DNA from: an uncultured Collinsella sp.
GTDB taxonomy: Bacteria > Actinomycetota > Coriobacteriia > Coriobacteriales > Coriobacteriaceae
Length of the DNA: 5,747 nt
NCBI GenBank assembly: GCA_938045085.1
Contig: CALINZ010000038.1
Span: 1-5,747, forward strand
Reading direction: 5' to 3'
Shown: positions 5,197 through 5,747 of the stretch, piece by piece
Numbering within the stretch: position 1 is the first letter of the stretch
Layout: every line of letters starts with the position of its first letter
The notes under the pieces: model-generated
Told to the model about the DNA's origin: nothing
What the model saw: only the letters and a program-made list of their open reading frames with translations
Databases searched by the model: none
Made by a program: the position numbers and the translations under genes

Positions 5197-5747
5197 ATGC
5201 TGATCGAGACCCTTTCGGTCTTTCCCGAGATGTTTGAGCCCGTCATGTCCACGTCGATTTTGGGCCGCGCCCGCAAGGCCGGCCTTTTTGATTTTAAGGC
5301 GTATAACCTGCGCGATTGGACGCACGACCGCCATCGCACCGTCGATGACGAGCCGTATGGCGGCGGGCAGGGCATGCTCATGAAGGTCGAGCCCATCGCC
5401 GAGGCCATCGAGGCCATCAGCTCCGAGGGTCCCAAGCCCACCGTGGTGTTCTTCACCCCCTGCGGCGAGCCCTTTACGCAGCATGTGGCCGAGCGCCTGC
5501 TCAAAAGCGAGCGCTTGCTGTTTGTGTGCAGCCGTTACGAGGGCGTCGATGAGCGCGCATATGCGTATGCCGATGAGCGTCTATCGATCGGCGACTACGT
5601 GCTCACGGGCGGCGAGCTGCCCGCTATGGTCGTAGCCGATGCCGTCGTACGGCTCATTCCCGGAGCCTTGGGCGACGAGATGAGCAACGTGGACGAGTCC
5701 TTCTCGACCGCTGAGGACGGTGGCCTGCTCGAGTACGCGCAGTACAC
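5197..5747 (+). CDS. trmD: tRNA (guanine-N1)-methyltransferase TrmD, 5' part
   Basis: SAM-dependent SPOUT enzyme that methylates G37 next to the anticodon in tRNAs reading CNN codons, preventing +1 frameshifts. The first 183 codons are present and the frame is open at the right edge; the family is about 230-250 residues. Visible motifs are ETLSVFPEMF (4-13) and EPYGGGQGMLMKVEP (52-66). The trefoil-knot region follows: TPCGEPFTQ, CSRYEGVDER (111-120) and SIGDYVLTGGELPAM (130-144). Next are RLIPGALG (R152, equivalent to the catalytic-region Arg154 of E. coli) and DESF (166-169). The ATG at 5197 has GGAGGA (5187-5192), directly after the rimM stop, so coupling is likely. Two spots differ from what I know as usual: CSRYEG where CGRYEG is typical, and EYAQY where EYPQY or EHPHY is typical. 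Identity is not in doubt. Confidence 0.96.
   Translation, partial: MLIETLSVFPEMFEPVMSTSILGRARKAGLFDFKAYNLRDWTHDRHRTVDDEPYGGGQGMLMKVEPIAEAIEAISSEGPKPTVVFFTPCGEPFTQHVAERLLKSERLLFVCSRYEGVDERAYAYADERLSIGDYVLTGGELPAMVVADAVVRLIPGALGDEMSNVDESFSTAEDGGLLEYAQY

Noticed and set aside
4584..5504. 306-codon open frame on the - strand across rimM and the start of trmD
   Set aside because: Antisense to two secure genes, low-complexity Arg/Gly-rich translation, no recognisable motif.
1..5747. A new defence, mobile or otherwise undescribed multi-gene system
   Set aside because: Every sizeable coding region belongs to a known housekeeping or repair family in conserved order; no repeats, integrase, transposase or unknown gene is present.

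Overview
This window reads as ordinary chromosomal DNA from a GC-rich bacterium. It is most likely an actinobacterium of the class Coriobacteriia (Collinsella-like). That placement is an inference from the Actinobacteria-style protein features (acidic Obg tail, Ala/Glu/Lys-rich S16 tail), the G/C-ending codon use and the gene order. No 16S rRNA or other decisive marker is present.

Left block, + strand, 1-2574: the 3' part of obg (ribosome-assembly GTPase), then nadD (NAD synthesis), yqeK (HD-domain Ap4A hydrolase) and rsfS (ribosomal silencing factor). The genes are separated by only 3 to 27 bases, and the block closes with a strong intrinsic terminator (15-bp perfect stem plus T-tract). This is a conserved bacterial cluster linking ribosome assembly, ribosome hibernation and nucleotide metabolism.

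Middle, - strand, 2587-3829: dinB, a Y-family DNA polymerase IV that is broken by one frameshift about 80 codons before the natural end. As read, the product is 368 residues. It keeps the catalytic palm but loses the end of the little-finger domain and the beta-clamp-binding peptide (QTDLF), which survives in the shifted frame. The break falls exactly where both frames read a single 11-base unit as conserved DinB sequence, which suggests loss of one copy of an 11-base tandem repeat. The dinB start has no Shine-Dalgarno site, but a TATACT box lies at the distance expected for a leaderless mRNA. A partial LexA-box-like sequence sits just inside the gene.

Right block, + strand, about 3940-5747: a roughly 200-base intergenic region with candidate promoters, then rpsP (S16), khpA (KH-domain RNA-binding protein), rimM (30S maturation factor) and trmD (tRNA m1G37 methyltransferase, cut by the window edge). 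This is the classic rpsP-rimM-trmD translation operon, in which all four products act on rRNA, small RNA or tRNA.

I found no mobile element, CRISPR array, tRNA, rRNA or obviously new system. The most interesting observations are the dinB lesion and its leaderless/SOS-like start region. Smaller points are the heavy use of TTG/GTG starts, several N- and C-terminal extensions and a few substitutions in TrmD motifs.
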